The notes beneath the pieces are model-generated. The model was not told the origin of the DNA. It searched no databases and saw only the letters and a program-made list of their open reading frames with translations. A stretch of 64,000 nt of DNA from Ricordea florida (taxonomy: Eukaryota > Cnidaria > Anthozoa > Corallimorpharia > Ricordeidae): positions 21,214,561 through 21,278,560 of the forward strand of contig OX453281.1 of assembly GCA_949710005.1 (NCBI GenBank), written 5' to 3'. Made by a program: the position numbers and the translations under genes. Shown piece by piece: positions 63,819 to 64,000 of the stretch. The first letter of the stretch is position 1. The number at the start of each line of letters is the position of its first letter.

Positions 63819-63930
63819 GTAAGATGGAAATTAACTCTTCCATTTTCCAGTTATTTGAATTATGGGAAATTTATTTATTCGGTATATAAAACAATTATAT
63901 TGCATACAAAAATAAATTTGCAATTTTTAT

Positions 63931-64000
63931 TTAGCCCTTTTTCTCCTAATATTTGACCAGCAATTCTCCTTAGTTTTGCCATAATTATGTTTCCTTACAA
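63931..64000. mobile_element. Left end of a CCCTTT-type MITE, cut by the window edge
   Basis: TTAGCCCTTTTTCTCCTAAT...GACCAGCAATTCTCCT matches the left subterminal part of the element at 55674. Confidence 0.45.

Overview
This is animal genomic DNA, most likely from an anthozoan cnidarian (probably a stony coral). I infer this from AT-rich, multi-exon genes with GT-AG introns, a secreted CUB/laminin-G protein, and a dense population of short inverted-repeat, tRNA-derived and Penelope-type repeats of the kind I associate with coral genomes. No species can be fixed from the sequence alone.

Three host genes account for the window. (1) 882-24993, + strand: an eight-exon gene for a secreted 454-residue protein with signal peptide, two CUB domains and one laminin G domain. 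Every intron is phase 1. (2) 27259-29401, - strand: a two-exon kelch-repeat gene resembling KLHDC10, convergent with gene 1. (3) 29698 to beyond the right edge, + strand: the first 13 exons (613 codons plus 2 nt) of DNAAF5/HEATR2, a HEAT-repeat dynein arm assembly factor. It is head-to-head with the kelch gene across a 296-bp shared promoter region.

The rest is largely mobile DNA lying in introns. Intron 1 of the CUB gene holds a structurally complete 4.63-kb Ty3/Gypsy element (172-bp LTRs, 5-bp target duplication) inserted into an older LINE fragment. Later introns of that gene hold four copies of one PIF/Harbinger-type MITE, a decayed R2-like LINE, a Harbinger element with transposase remnants, a 113-bp tandem array with tRNA-like sequence, a tRNA-like palindrome, and a Penelope-like retroelement whose tail contains a clear hammerhead ribozyme motif.

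In DNAAF5, an 8.1-kb intron holds a decayed multi-exon gene of an uncharacterised family on the opposite strand, placed between two inverted copies of a ~0.6-kb repeat. The next 8.6-kb intron holds a foldback-like structure whose ~0.9-1 kb inverted arms are 9-bp minisatellites and which encloses a decayed retroelement. Other introns carry SINEs, foldback elements with CCAAT/GCGC ends, and several TA- or TWA-flanked MITEs. The most striking observations are the hammerhead ribozyme, the minisatellite-armed composite, and a recurring class of palindromic elements joining an inverted CCAAT box and GCGC motif to a short ATG-initiated open segment.
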